From positions 2,232,001 to 2,296,000 of the forward strand of contig NZ_CP096258.1 of assembly GCF_023205015.1 (NCBI RefSeq): DNA of 64,000 nucleotides, written 5' to 3'. This stretch comes from Providencia rettgeri (GTDB lineage: Bacteria > Pseudomonadota > Gammaproteobacteria > Enterobacterales > Enterobacteriaceae). A program made the translations under genes and the position numbers. This document shows positions 54,065 through 64,000 of the stretch, piece after piece; position 1 is the stretch's first letter, and each line of letters starts with the position of its first letter. The notes under the pieces were generated by a model, which did not search any database, was not told where the DNA came from, and saw only the letters and a list, made by a program, of their open reading frames with translations.

Positions 54065-57000
54065 CCGTTGTTGGCTTAATTGTTGCGGGGTCCTTATTAA
54101 TTGGAGGGATGGTATATACAGGTATTCGTGCAGTAGAAAAAATTGAAGAGGAACTCGGTGAGTCTCTAGACTGGGATGAAAAAGCCAGAGAAGGTATTCG
54201 TGCCGCACTGGGTTTTTCCCCTTCAGACAACATATTAAATCGGTTTAGTTATAAACAGCATTTAACTTACTTTCAAAATATAAATTGGCAACAAGATTTA
54301 GATACTTTCAAGTCATCATTTTTATATCAGGGGTTTGATGAACACTTACAATTAGTTGGAAAACCGATCCTTGTGGAACACGCAAAATATTATATTTATT
54401 ATAGGGATAATTCAAAAGTAATTAATAGCACAGCATTTTCTGATTCGGATAACAGTGTATTCCTTCATCATATTGATAGTGATGAAATCGGGCCTTACTA
54501 TACTATCGAGCAAATCAATTTTATTCGAGAAAATTATCATTTTGACTCTCAATATAATCTCTGGGTAAAAAACACACAACCTCAAAGCATTAATGAACTG
54601 AATTTTAATTATCGTTTTAGACTTGTGAATAAAACGGCACCTATCGCTTATAAAGACATTGGTGAGGAGGTTGCCAATGATATTATTGTCCTTAATCCTG
54701 AATATGATAGTTCATTATTAAAAGACTTTTTACATGAAAATAACTTGGATACGTCTTATCGCCTAAAAAAAAGGCAGTCAGTTGCGACACAATTAAGCTC
54801 TTTATCAGCATCAGAGTTACGGTTATTCCAAGCCAGGAACAATTACACCAATATTACTCACCCAGATATTAATAGCAATATCGCAGTTAATAGATTAGGT
54901 AATGAGTTTTTAAACCAGCCTATTGATATCGCTAGGGAATTATTAAGTAAGAACCCTAGGGTTATTTATGAAGGCATGCAAAATATTGGTTTTCGATATG
55001 AAAAAGAATCAAAGCAAAAAAACATCAGTTTTAACCCGGGAAATGGGACAGATATTATCGTTGGTAAAAAAGATTCACGGAATTTGTTTAATATCAATAC
55101 AGGGTGTAAATTTTTAGTCGGAGGAGAAAAGGATGACATTACAAACTTATCCTTATTATTTAAATATGATGTTCAAGAAGATAACGACGTTTATTTTGAT
55201 GGTAACGGCGGCAGTAATGGCATAATCATTAAAGATATTCCATCTAAATCTAAAGTTGAGATCAATTTGAACAATAAGGTATCAGAGGTTGCGTTAATAA
55301 ATCAGAGTGTTAGGCGAGTCCATCTACGTAATGTACATGATGTGATGCTAATTGGAGATAGAACGACAAAAGCGGAACTATTAGGGAATAAAGGTTCTAA
55401 TACATTGGATGCTGGAGCAGCGGTTGCCTTTATTCAAGGTATGGAGGGAGATGACCAGCTAATATTTGAATCTGGCATAGTTAATGGTGGTGAAGGGGAT
55501 GATAGTTATTTTCTACGTCGTGTTGATTGGTACAATGAGCAAGAACAATTAAATAATAACCTATTAGAGTTATCTGCTGTCATTATTGAAAACACCCAAA
55601 GTCAAAGCCGAGTAAATTTAGGGTATACATTGAATGAAATCAAAGGGGCGAATATTTCTGGTAATGATCTCATCTTAACGGTTGAAATGAACTTAGCAGA
55701 GTCAGAAACTAAAAAATTAATATTGAATGTTACTTTAAAAAATATGTATAGACGCCATCGTCATGGTAGGGAAATTGTTCATCGATATCAATTGCATACA
55801 CGGGATGGGTTTGTATTAAATACCAAATTAAATGACTTAGATTCAAGCGCTTTACACATTATCAGTGAAAATATTTTCAATATTACTTATCAAAAGGGCG
55901 TTGGTTCTACAATGAGCATTGATGAGAATGAAAAAACAATTACAGTTGATAATAGAATATACCATCAACCACGATGGGGGGATTTCAAATTTCATGGGCT
56001 AGCAAGCCATCTAGAATATAAGGGTAGCAGTAGTGATGACCACCTTTTAATGGTAAGTAGAAATAGTCACATTATGGTTACTAAAGGGAGAGATATTTAT
56101 CAGGTTAGCCCAGAACAGATTTTTCAAGGTAAAATAACGTTTGATTTTATAAATATGAAATCCGAAATGAAAGATAATTTTGATATGCTAATTCTGTTAC
56201 CTTTTGAGAACGGTTTTAATATTAAAACGTTGGGAACATCAATATTTTTGTGTGATAAGTTTAGTAATGAAAAACTTGAAATTAACCTTATTAATTTATC
56301 ATTTCCAATGAGTGAAAAAATTTACATTAAAGATGGTCATGGAAATCTATTTAAAATAATAGTGGGGCAAGAGTTTCATGATGTAGAGGTCGTTGAATGT
56401 TTGGAGTTACCCACGGAAAGGGATGATTATATAAAAATCCCTAAGGGATATAATTCCCGCTATCCTATTTTAGATACAAACAATGGTGATGACCTCATTG
56501 AAGATAATAGCATGACAGGAAATATCATCAATTCAGGAGAGGGTAATGATATTGTGATTGCCAATGGAGGGGCGAATGTTTTGTATGGGGGGAACGGTGA
56601 TGATTATATTTACGGTGGTGAGAAGAGTGATTTAATTTTATCTGATTTAGGTAATGACAAACTTGATGGACAAGGTGGTGGAGATCATTATTTGATCGAT
56701 GGAAGCAAAGGCGTCGGTAATACCGAGATAGTAGACCAAATTGGACTTAATCGTATTCATTTAGTTAACTTTAAAACCGAGTATCAGGTCATAGAACAAC
56801 GAGAAGAGACTTACCATCTTTATACCTCGGAATCTAATTTGCGGACAGTCAAAGTAAAAATTCCTCCAAATAATAAAAACAACAATAATCACGTTTATCA
56901 CCACGAACGATTACCTTCCCATATGCCAATCCATATTCATAATGATGGTATGGCACATTTAATTCGCTATCTTGCTGAACAACAGCAATATAAAAAAGAA

Positions 57001-57759
57001 TTATCGCCTGAGCAGGTTTGGCACCCTATGGATGAGTTTAAACATTTTTCTAACGATTTAAGTTTTTCATCCATTATTGATACAGAGGCAGAAAATATAC
57101 ATATTAGTGAAAACATGCCATTTAGGCGCTTGTTTATTCGGACAAGTGGCGCCGAGCAAAAAATTTGGGATAGAAGTGGCGTTGGGCGGGTATTTAAAGG
57201 GCAAGCGGCCACAGGCGCTATTTCAATACCCGATGGTATCGAAGGGAATAATGTTCTTTATGCGTCAACAAGTGATACCAATTTATATGGTGGTGAAGGG
57301 AATGATGTCTTCATCTCCAATGGTTCAAATGGGTTGTTAACAGATGCCAGTGGGAAAAATAGCTTTATTATCAATGGTGAAATTTCCGGTTGGAATTCGC
57401 TGTACAGCCTTGGCGGTGAAAACACGATTTACCTCATTAATTTCAATGAGGACGTTACTCGAGAAGACCCAGATCACCGAAGTAATGCAACTCGATATAT
57501 TTATACTTCAGAGCAGGGACGTAGCGTGAAAATATTTCAGTATCCGAACACGATAGCGCCTACGGTTGTTCATGTGCAGTCTTTAGAGGGGCAAAATACG
57601 CATTCCACTCAACAAAAATTGGACAATTTAGTCGAGTCCCTAGCTACGCTGCGTTTACAAGATGAAGAAAGCGGCATTGGTATGCAGGATATTGAACATT
57701 TACAGGTGGATTGGGCCCCTGTTAACCTTGTGGATAATTACATGAAAAAAGCTAGTTAG
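54065..57759 (+). pseudogene. Large toxin gene, 3' part, separated by the transposon
   Basis: In the restored frame this encodes the rest of the 2439-aa toxin, beginning PVVGLIVAGSLLIGGMVYTGIRAVEK, which completes the hydrophobic pore region. An internal ATG at 54109 opens a 1216-aa frame but is not a natural start. The middle part resembles the TcdA/TcdB delivery region only loosely. RTX-like Gly/Asp repeats occur in NTNNGDDLIED, GGNGDDYIYGGEKSDLI and GNDKLDGQGGGDHY (about 56480-56700), and again near 57280 (YGGEGNDVFISNGSNG). Such repeats bind calcium and usually go with type I secretion. No secretion genes are nearby. A strong terminator follows. Confidence 0.75.
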
Positions 57760-57769
57760 CGAGACGAGG

Positions 57770-57811
57770 AAAACCACAAAACGTAAAAATACAGGAAGTT
57801 TTGTGGTTTTT
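57770..57811 (+). terminator. Terminator of the toxin gene
   Basis: AAAACCACAAAAC (57770-57782) pairs perfectly with GTTTTGTGGTTTT (57798-57810), with a further T beyond. It isolates the next operon. Confidence 0.8.
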
Positions 57812-57954
57812 AAATCATTATTTAGCCCAAATCATCTTTATCTACAACGTGTTGTACTAAAATAGTTTTAAAATTAATGCTAGAATTTAACGATTAAATG
57901 TAGCAAGTTATTTAAAATATTTTATTTTTTGTTGTAACGGGAGGGGATATAGCA

Positions 57955-60390
57955 ATGAGACGTTTTATTAGTTTAGAGTTGCCTCCTGAACCTATAATTA
58001 ATGGCCAGTGCGTAAGAAAACGCCTGAAAAATAGTATTTGTGATAATTGTGCCACCAGCTGTCCCGTCGGTGCGGTATCGTTTAGCCATATGAATGCAGA
58101 AATTAATAATGAATTATGTTTTCAATGTGGTAATTGTTTGTTTGCGTGCCCTGTAGATGCTATTGAAAATATCAGCCCCCATGAACGTAGTTATCAAGGG
58201 GAGTATCTGATAGTAAACCATGATGAGCCTATTGCGAATGAGGATGAATTGATTGTTTGGCATCGGCAATATGGGATCCGTGGCATGCAAATTGCTGAAC
58301 CCTGGGTTGATAAATGGTTGCCAGCGATTGCAGCATTAAATTTAAAGCTCAAAGCGTTACAAGAACCTATTTGGCAATTACGTATTGTTCAGCCGGAACA
58401 AGTCGATAGTGGTCGCCGTATGATGCTATTTCGTCAAAAATTGGATTCGAAACCTTTGGACAAAGGGCAGGTGAAAACTGGGCTAAATGCGAGAAAGCAA
58501 TTTTATCCAGAAGATAGTTGGTTTAAAGTCGAGTTAGACACGGAAAAGTGCATTCTCTGTGGTGCTTGTGCAAAAATGTGTGATGAGCATGCGATAGAAA
58601 TTGAAAATAACCAATTTTTGATAGATGAAAAACGTTGTACGGGTTGTATGAGCTGCCAAGTCGTTTGTTTTCCTAAATCTATTCATGTACAAACCTATAC
58701 AGCTAAAAACAACGTGCCGAAAGCGCAAAAAGGGCTAAAAGCGAAAGCCCCTGCCAGTATGGCGTGGTTTAACTTAGATACGTTGCCCGCATTGACGTGG
58801 CAAAATAATAAACCCGTCGAAGCTGATATTATTCGCTGGTGGGTGATCTTGGCGGTTAAATTAAAAATGCCAGCAGGTAATGGGCTGCTACAACGTTATA
58901 TTGGTTTGCTTACGGTGGAGAGCCAAAAGAAACTCGGCAGTTTTATTTTAAATAGTTTTATCGGTCAGGACATTGCTGGGCCATCATTAGAAGCGGCAAT
59001 GGCGGAAGCCGAACGCGATGCGCCAGCACGCTTAGCGAATTATCAAGATTGGGTGAAACGTTGGCCTGAATATTATAGCCAATATGAAAACTATACATTA
59101 GAGCAGACGTTTAATGAGATAAAAAATGAAGTTCTGCGCCGTTATTTAGGTTCCGCTATTAGTGATAAAGGAATGTTAGCACTGATTTGTGGTATTGAAG
59201 GGCACCTTGCCGTGACTACACTGCGTAATTATATGCGTGATCACTACCAACGGCGTGCACAAATTGAAGCCATGATTGATGCGGTGGCGACAAGCAATGA
59301 CCCGCTTATCATTCAATTATTATTGTCGCTTTCTCGCCGTTATCGTACCGCATCAGTTCAAGAAAAAGCGCGTAACCTGGTTGCTCAGATTGCCGAGCGT
59401 AATGGTTGGAGCGCCGATGAACTTGCGGATAGAACAATACCAACAGCGGGAATGGATGAAACCGGTATTTTGTCACTTGAATACGGTGACCGCACGTTCA
59501 CGGCGAAACTGGATGCACAGCAAAAATTAGTTTTGTTTAATCCAGAAGGTAAAGAAATCAAAGCATTACCTGCTGCACGCAAAACAGACAATGAAGAGCT
59601 GGCTAAAGAATCTAAAAAGTTATTCACTGCGAGTAAAAAAGAGCTCAAACAAGTGATTGAACTACAAACCGCACGTTTGTATGAAGCGATGTGTGCAGAG
59701 CGCCTTTGGACAACCGCAGATTGGCAGGAATATATTCAAGCACACCCGGTGATGCGTGGTCTTATTGAAAAATTAGTCTGGATAGAAACCAAAGACAACA
59801 ATACCCTGAATGTATTTCGTCCATCGGACGATGGCAGTTTATTAAATTTGGATGATGATGAAGTGACGTTATCCTCTGATTCTTATATCAAATTAGCCCA
59901 TGCGGCATTGGTCAGTGAAGATGAACGTAAAGCGTGGATAGCACACTTTAAAGATTACAAAGTGAAATTTTTATTTTCACAAATGGAGCATAAAATCCCT
60001 GATTTAGATCTGAAATTAACCGAAATTGAAGACCGCAAAGGGTGGTTAACCGACACCTACACCTTGCGTGGCGTCTTGACGAAAATGGGTTACCAACGCG
60101 GGCAGGCGGAAGACGGTGGGAGTTTCACCCATTACGCAAAACATTTCACCAGCTTAGGGTTTTATGTCTATATCGAATTTAGTGGCAGTTATGTACCTGA
60201 AGAAAATATCCCAGCTGTCTTATATTCATTAAGCTTTGAAAAATCACAACAAAGCTCATGGAACCGCAGCTATATCGAGTTAAAAGATATCCCACCTATT
60301 TTGTTAGCTGAAAGCTATGCGGATTATTTAAAAGTTGCGGATGCGTGTGCAGGTTTTGATCCTGAGTGGGAAAAGAAAACACCTTGGTAA
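57955..60390 (+). CDS. Ferredoxin-DUF4132 fusion protein
   Basis: An 811-aa protein in two parts. Residues 1-245 hold four [4Fe-4S]-type motifs: Cys19/29/32/36 (long first gap, CDNCATSCP), Cys55/58/61/65 (CFQCGNCLFACP), Cys199/202/205/209 (CILCGACAKMC) and Cys228/231/234/238 (CTGCMSCQVVC). The rest, from about residue 270, resembles the helical and DUF4132 regions of MolR/YehI. E. coli YehI, at the same operon position, lacks these clusters to my knowledge. GGGAGGGG precedes the ATG. It starts an operon with a MoxR ATPase and a DUF5682 protein. Electron transfer or redox sensing is inferred from the motifs; the activity is unknown. Confidence 0.75.
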   Translation: MRRFISLELPPEPIINGQCVRKRLKNSICDNCATSCPVGAVSFSHMNAEINNELCFQCGNCLFACPVDAIENISPHERSYQGEYLIVNHDEPIANEDELIVWHRQYGIRGMQIAEPWVDKWLPAIAALNLKLKALQEPIWQLRIVQPEQVDSGRRMMLFRQKLDSKPLDKGQVKTGLNARKQFYPEDSWFKVELDTEKCILCGACAKMCDEHAIEIENNQFLIDEKRCTGCMSCQVVCFPKSIHVQTYTAKNNVPKAQKGLKAKAPASMAWFNLDTLPALTWQNNKPVEADIIRWWVILAVKLKMPAGNGLLQRYIGLLTVESQKKLGSFILNSFIGQDIAGPSLEAAMAEAERDAPARLANYQDWVKRWPEYYSQYENYTLEQTFNEIKNEVLRRYLGSAISDKGMLALICGIEGHLAVTTLRNYMRDHYQRRAQIEAMIDAVATSNDPLIIQLLLSLSRRYRTASVQEKARNLVAQIAERNGWSADELADRTIPTAGMDETGILSLEYGDRTFTAKLDAQQKLVLFNPEGKEIKALPAARKTDNEELAKESKKLFTASKKELKQVIELQTARLYEAMCAERLWTTADWQEYIQAHPVMRGLIEKLVWIETKDNNTLNVFRPSDDGSLLNLDDDEVTLSSDSYIKLAHAALVSEDERKAWIAHFKDYKVKFLFSQMEHKIPDLDLKLTEIEDRKGWLTDTYTLRGVLTKMGYQRGQAEDGGSFTHYAKHFTSLGFYVYIEFSGSYVPEENIPAVLYSLSFEKSQQSSWNRSYIELKDIPPILLAESYADYLKVADACAGFDPEWEKKTPW

Positions 60391-60414
60391 GCGGGATTAA
60401 CGTAGGATTTTAGA

Positions 60415-61524
60415 ATGACTGACAATAAAAAAACAGAAGGGAATGTTCTGCGTGAAAGCGCAGAAATTCGTTTTGCCGACGAATTGGCCCGTTTAACCGA
60501 AGCGGATAAACAGAACCCAAAACCGCAAGGGTGGTTGCGATCCCCTCGTGCGGTTAGGCAATTTATCTTAGGTGATGGAACACTCAATATTTCTGCGAAA
60601 TTTTTCGGTGATGATGCTTTAGTTGACCGTGCAATTGTGACGTTATTAGGCAAACAAGGGTTAATGTTAGTGGGGGAACCCGGAACAGCAAAATCCATGT
60701 TATCGGAGTTATTAGCTGCTGCAATTAGTGGTGACTCAGGCCTAACCATCCAAGGAACAGCGGGTACAACTGAAGATCATATTAAATATTCATGGAACTA
60801 TGCTTTGTTACTGGCAGAAGGCCCGACAGAAAAGGCACTGGTGAGTTCACCGTTATACCAAGGCATGCAAGAAGGTAAAATTGTTCGTTTTGAAGAGATA
60901 ACCCGCTGCCCACCTGAAATTCAAGATGTGCTGGTCAGTTTAATGTCAGAAAAACAAATGATGATCCCGGAAATGAAAGACAATGCACGGATCAGCGCGA
61001 AGCAAGGTTTTAATTTGATTGGTACAGCAAACTTACGTGATCGTGGTGTTCATGAAATGTCATCAGCGTTAAAACGTCGCTTTAATTTTGAAACAGTACG
61101 GCCAATCCAAGATCCCGCCTTTGAAATTGAGCTGATTAATAAGCAATTAACCACAGAGTTAGCCGACCTCAACGGCCAAGTGACAATCCCTAACAACGTT
61201 ATTGAACTGTTAGTGACCACCTTTCAAGAACTGCGTTCAGGAAGTACCAAAGATGGGGGCAATATTAAAACCCCAGATGCGGTGATGTCGACAGCTGAAG
61301 CCGTGAATATTGCTTACGCATGTGCGCTTGAAGCCCATTACTTAGGCGATGGCACTTTAAACGCAGGCGCAGTTGCACGCCAGCTTATTGGTGTGGTGTT
61401 AAAAGATAATGCAGATGATATCAAACGGATGCGCTATTACATTGATAATGTCGCGAGAGAAAGGGCAAAACACAGCCAAGAGTGGAAAGCCTTTTTTGAT
61501 GCATCAAGGGCGTTTTGGCAATAA
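60415..61524 (+). CDS. yehL: MoxR-type AAA+ ATPase, YehL
   Basis: A 369-aa AAA+ protein matching E. coli YehL (362 aa). Walker A is GEPGTAKSM, Walker B is VRFEEITRCP, and sensor 1 is in NLIGTANLRDRG. MoxR ATPases work with vWA-domain partners as chaperones or assembly factors. It starts 24 bp after the DUF4132 fusion gene. In E. coli the partner vWA protein is YehP, which should lie beyond the right edge here. The client is unknown. Confidence 0.85.
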   Translation: MTDNKKTEGNVLRESAEIRFADELARLTEADKQNPKPQGWLRSPRAVRQFILGDGTLNISAKFFGDDALVDRAIVTLLGKQGLMLVGEPGTAKSMLSELLAAAISGDSGLTIQGTAGTTEDHIKYSWNYALLLAEGPTEKALVSSPLYQGMQEGKIVRFEEITRCPPEIQDVLVSLMSEKQMMIPEMKDNARISAKQGFNLIGTANLRDRGVHEMSSALKRRFNFETVRPIQDPAFEIELINKQLTTELADLNGQVTIPNNVIELLVTTFQELRSGSTKDGGNIKTPDAVMSTAEAVNIAYACALEAHYLGDGTLNAGAVARQLIGVVLKDNADDIKRMRYYIDNVARERAKHSQEWKAFFDASRAFWQ

Positions 61525-61540
61525 ATTTTTTATTGCAATA

Positions 61541-61561
61541 GCAGAGCCGCGAAGGCTCTGC
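61541..61561. other. Hairpin between yehL and yehM
   Basis: GCAGAGCC (61541-61548) pairs with GGCTCTGC (61554-61561) around GCGAA. No T run follows, so it is more likely an mRNA-stabilising hairpin in a 105-bp operon gap than a terminator. Confidence 0.5.
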
Positions 61562-61629
61562 GAATTCATCTTGATGAAAATTAAATCAGCAAAGGCCATT
61601 TAAGGCGAATAACCCCTAGGGAAACAGCG

Positions 61630-64000
61630 GTGAGCTTGCTATCGATACCTTTACCAGAACGCATTGAAAAAGCATTACAAGATAGGCGACAACTTGAGTC
61701 AGTGGGTATTTATTTCGCGCCAATTCGCCATCATAGTCCTGCGTGTGCATACAGCACACTCTCTTTGATTGAGCACATAAAACCCGACTACGTTTTAATT
61801 GAAGGGCCTGATAGTTTTAATGGGCTACTGACAAGTTTGCTACATCATGATGCCGAGCCACCTGTCGCGATTATGGCGCAAACAGAGTTAAAACGCGCAC
61901 AAGAGGACGACAAAAGTGACGCTGTCACTCGCTCTGCCTATTTTCCTTTTTGTGACTATTCCCCCGAATGGCAAGCTTTGCACATCGGCCAGCAATACCA
62001 AGCCCAATTACGTTTTATTGATTTACCTTGGACAGCACAAGTCAATGAAGACGAAGCCAATGATCTGCAATCTCAAAGCTTACAGAAAGAGCGCTACTTA
62101 GCACATAGCTTGTTTATTAGTCAGCTTGCGAAAAAAAGTGGTTGCCGTGACCATGATGAATTATGGGAACAGACTTTTGAATTACGAGCGATTGAACAGC
62201 TTGCGGATTGGCCCGCTTTTTTTATGGATAGCTTCATTTGGTGTGCATTGGCACGACTTGATTATGAACCCCAAGTTCTTGAGTCAGAAGGTTCCATCCA
62301 ACGTGAGCAATATATGCAATCGCATATCCAAACCATCAAATCTCAATATCCAGAAGCTAAAATTGTGGTGGTAACGGGGGGCTTTCATACCCTTGCGTTA
62401 CTTGAAGGGTTGGAAGAGGCGCGCAAACAGCAGTTTAAGCTTTCTGCGGCACAACAAAAAGCGTTTATCCAACAGCAAAAACTGGGCGAACAAGACAAGG
62501 CTTGGTTTATTCGCTATAGCTATGACAAACTCGATGCATTGAATGGCTATGCATCAGGGATGCCTTCCCCCGCATTTTACCAGCAATCGTGGTTATCATT
62601 ATTAGAGCAACGCCAAGCCCAGATGGCAGGCGACAATCAACCTACGCAAGCTTATCGAAATCGTTTAGGTGTTGCCTATCTGTCTAAAGTTGCGCATGTC
62701 TTACGTGAAAAACAATTTGAAGCCGCTCCTGGCTTTCTATCGGTTAAACTGGCCGCAGAGCAAAGCATTCGCCTTGCTGCCTTTCGTGGGCATGCAGGTC
62801 CTGGGCGCTATGATCTGTTAGATGGGTTACAAAGTGTTTTTATCAAAGGTAGCTTAGATGAGAGCCAAATCGAGCTTTGGCAGGAAATAAAAACCTGTTT
62901 TTCGGGTTTTTTGCTCGGGAAAATCCCCAAAGGGACAGCAACGCCTCCGCTGGTCACTGAAACTTATGAAATCGCAAAAAGTTTTCGTTTCAAACTTGAT
63001 GATACCTTAAGTAAGGTGAGTCGCTTAGATGTCTATCGTAATCAACAACATCGTGCGCGTAGCCGATTCCTGCATTTATTAGCATTTCTCGATATCCATT
63101 TTGCGAAACATCTGTCTGGGCCAAATTTTTTGTCGGGCAACCAAATGGATTTATTGTTTGAAGAGTGGCAATACGCGTGGACGCCCAATGTTGAAGGGGA
63201 ATTGATTGCCTTATCAGAAAAAGGGACGCAACTCAAAGCGATAGCGCTAAATCGTTTGTTTGAAATGGAAAAAAATTTAGAGCAACAAGGTGTTAGCCGT
63301 TCAAGCCAAAGTGCGGTCGGGTTACTCATGCAAGCTGCATTGATTGGCTTGCATCAACGGATGCCGGCATTATTTTCCTTGTTAGATGGTTATATTCAAC
63401 AGGATACAAAGTTTGCGTCATTGATCGCGTGTGGTCATAAACTTGTTCATCTGTGGCGGGGTCGCCAATTCTTTGATATTGGCGATGGTTTTGCTATCGA
63501 AGCACGTTTAGATGCTCTGTTGCAACAAGCATTTTATTGCTTTGCACAAATTACGCAGGGGGATGAACAGCAGCAAGAACCCCATTTTTCAGCTTTGCTC
63601 TCTTGCCGTGAATTAATCACTTTCATGCCTGAAATCAATAAAAATCATGATTATACCAATGATTTTTATCAGGAATTAGACCGTTGTGAAGGTCAATTAA
63701 ATCATACGCCGCTTTTAAAAGGCGCGGTGGATGCATTGCGCTATCTCGGGGCAAAAATAGATGAATCCGTCCTGACAGAAGAAATTAAACGTGCGTTCAG
63801 TACGGGTAGTGATCCTGAAATGGCTATTGGCTATTTTATTGGTGTTATGCGAACGGCGCCAGAGTTGGTTCTACGGATACCATTACTTATTGATATGTTA
63901 AATCAGCTGCTTAATGGATGGGATGAGGGGCGTTTTATTCAAGTGTTGCCCGATTTACGGTTTGCATTTAGCCAATTAACACCTAAACAAAATGCACAAA
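61630..64000 (+). CDS. yehM: DUF5682 family protein YehM (3' end outside window)
   Basis: An open frame of 790 codons that runs off the window. It begins GTG (61630) after AGGGA, giving MSLLSIPLPERIEKAL, and soon shows the DUF5682 hallmark YFAPIRHHSPACAYSTL, followed by DYVLIEGPDSFNGLL and VVVTGGFHTLALL. E. coli YehM is 759 aa, so the end is probably near. The family is cytoplasmic with no known activity and is found with MoxR and vWA genes. The N-terminal motifs look enzyme-like (conserved His-His and Glu-Gly-Pro), which is suggestive only. Confidence 0.8.
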   Translation, partial: MSLLSIPLPERIEKALQDRRQLESVGIYFAPIRHHSPACAYSTLSLIEHIKPDYVLIEGPDSFNGLLTSLLHHDAEPPVAIMAQTELKRAQEDDKSDAVTRSAYFPFCDYSPEWQALHIGQQYQAQLRFIDLPWTAQVNEDEANDLQSQSLQKERYLAHSLFISQLAKKSGCRDHDELWEQTFELRAIEQLADWPAFFMDSFIWCALARLDYEPQVLESEGSIQREQYMQSHIQTIKSQYPEAKIVVVTGGFHTLALLEGLEEARKQQFKLSAAQQKAFIQQQKLGEQDKAWFIRYSYDKLDALNGYASGMPSPAFYQQSWLSLLEQRQAQMAGDNQPTQAYRNRLGVAYLSKVAHVLREKQFEAAPGFLSVKLAAEQSIRLAAFRGHAGPGRYDLLDGLQSVFIKGSLDESQIELWQEIKTCFSGFLLGKIPKGTATPPLVTETYEIAKSFRFKLDDTLSKVSRLDVYRNQQHRARSRFLHLLAFLDIHFAKHLSGPNFLSGNQMDLLFEEWQYAWTPNVEGELIALSEKGTQLKAIALNRLFEMEKNLEQQGVSRSSQSAVGLLMQAALIGLHQRMPALFSLLDGYIQQDTKFASLIACGHKLVHLWRGRQFFDIGDGFAIEARLDALLQQAFYCFAQITQGDEQQQEPHFSALLSCRELITFMPEINKNHDYTNDFYQELDRCEGQLNHTPLLKGAVDALRYLGAKIDESVLTEEIKRAFSTGSDPEMAIGYFIGVMRTAPELVLRIPLLIDMLNQLLNGWDEGRFIQVLPDLRFAFSQLTPKQNAQ

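Noticed and set aside
54109..57759. A separate gene of 1216 aa starting at ATG 54109
   Set aside because: The frame upstream of the ATG joins exactly to the toxin 5' part once the transposon is removed. The ATG is an internal methionine (GGMVYTG), so this is the 3' part of a split gene.
1..64000. CRISPR arrays, tRNA and rRNA genes, prophage
   Set aside because: No regularly spaced repeats, cloverleaf-like sequences, rRNA blocks or phage structural genes were recognised when reading both strands; a tool-based scan would be more sensitive.

Overview
The window looks like chromosome of an AT-rich enterobacterium of the family Morganellaceae, most likely Providencia. This is inferred: many encoded proteins are close relatives of E. 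coli proteins (YajD, YebB, YbiA, Amn, YehS, LeuE, DdlA, YqfB, DcyD, Ada, YdeE, YqhD, YehL, YehM), while the base composition is clearly AT-rich. No rRNA, tRNA or CRISPR array was seen.

Layout. 1-9 kb: a folate-independent methionine synthase pair (mesX-mesD) behind a MetR-like box, yajD, yebB, a MocR regulator facing a GNAT gene, ybiA, and a polar amino acid ABC operon. 9-22 kb: an AEC transporter, amn, a GNAT-MerR pair, a second and divergent accA with a LysR gene, a RES/Xre toxin-antitoxin pair with a readable operator-promoter, yehS, azlCD, leuE, a Nudix gene, a LysE-type exporter with a divergent LysR gene, and ddlA. 22-39 kb: mostly single accessory genes, namely a P-loop kinase, two paralogous GNAT genes flanking a truncated FAD oxidoreductase and a secreted hydrolase, yqfB, an NmrA-like gene, dcyD with an NhaC-type transporter, an AraC regulator, an unusual ada, three MFS transporters and yqhD.

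39-57.8 kb: one very large toxin gene split by a transposon. The original gene would encode 2439 aa: an N-terminal C80 (TcdB/MARTX-type) cysteine protease domain, an apparently dead second copy of that fold, a TcdA/TcdB-like hydrophobic pore region, and RTX-like glycine/aspartate repeats. An 11,346-bp Tn3-family transposon (42714-54059) sits inside the pore region. It has 41-bp perfect terminal inverted repeats and a 5-bp AATCC target duplication. Removing it with one AATCC copy restores the reading frame exactly. It carries tnpA, tnpR, a universal-stress/SulP pair and a complete arsRDABC arsenic operon.

57.9-64 kb: a ferredoxin-DUF4132 fusion, a MoxR-type AAA+ ATPase (YehL) and a DUF5682 protein (YehM, cut by the window end). 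This matches the uncharacterised E. coli yehI-L-M-P-Q set, but with four [4Fe-4S]-type motifs on the DUF4132 protein. It is the best candidate here for an undescribed system.
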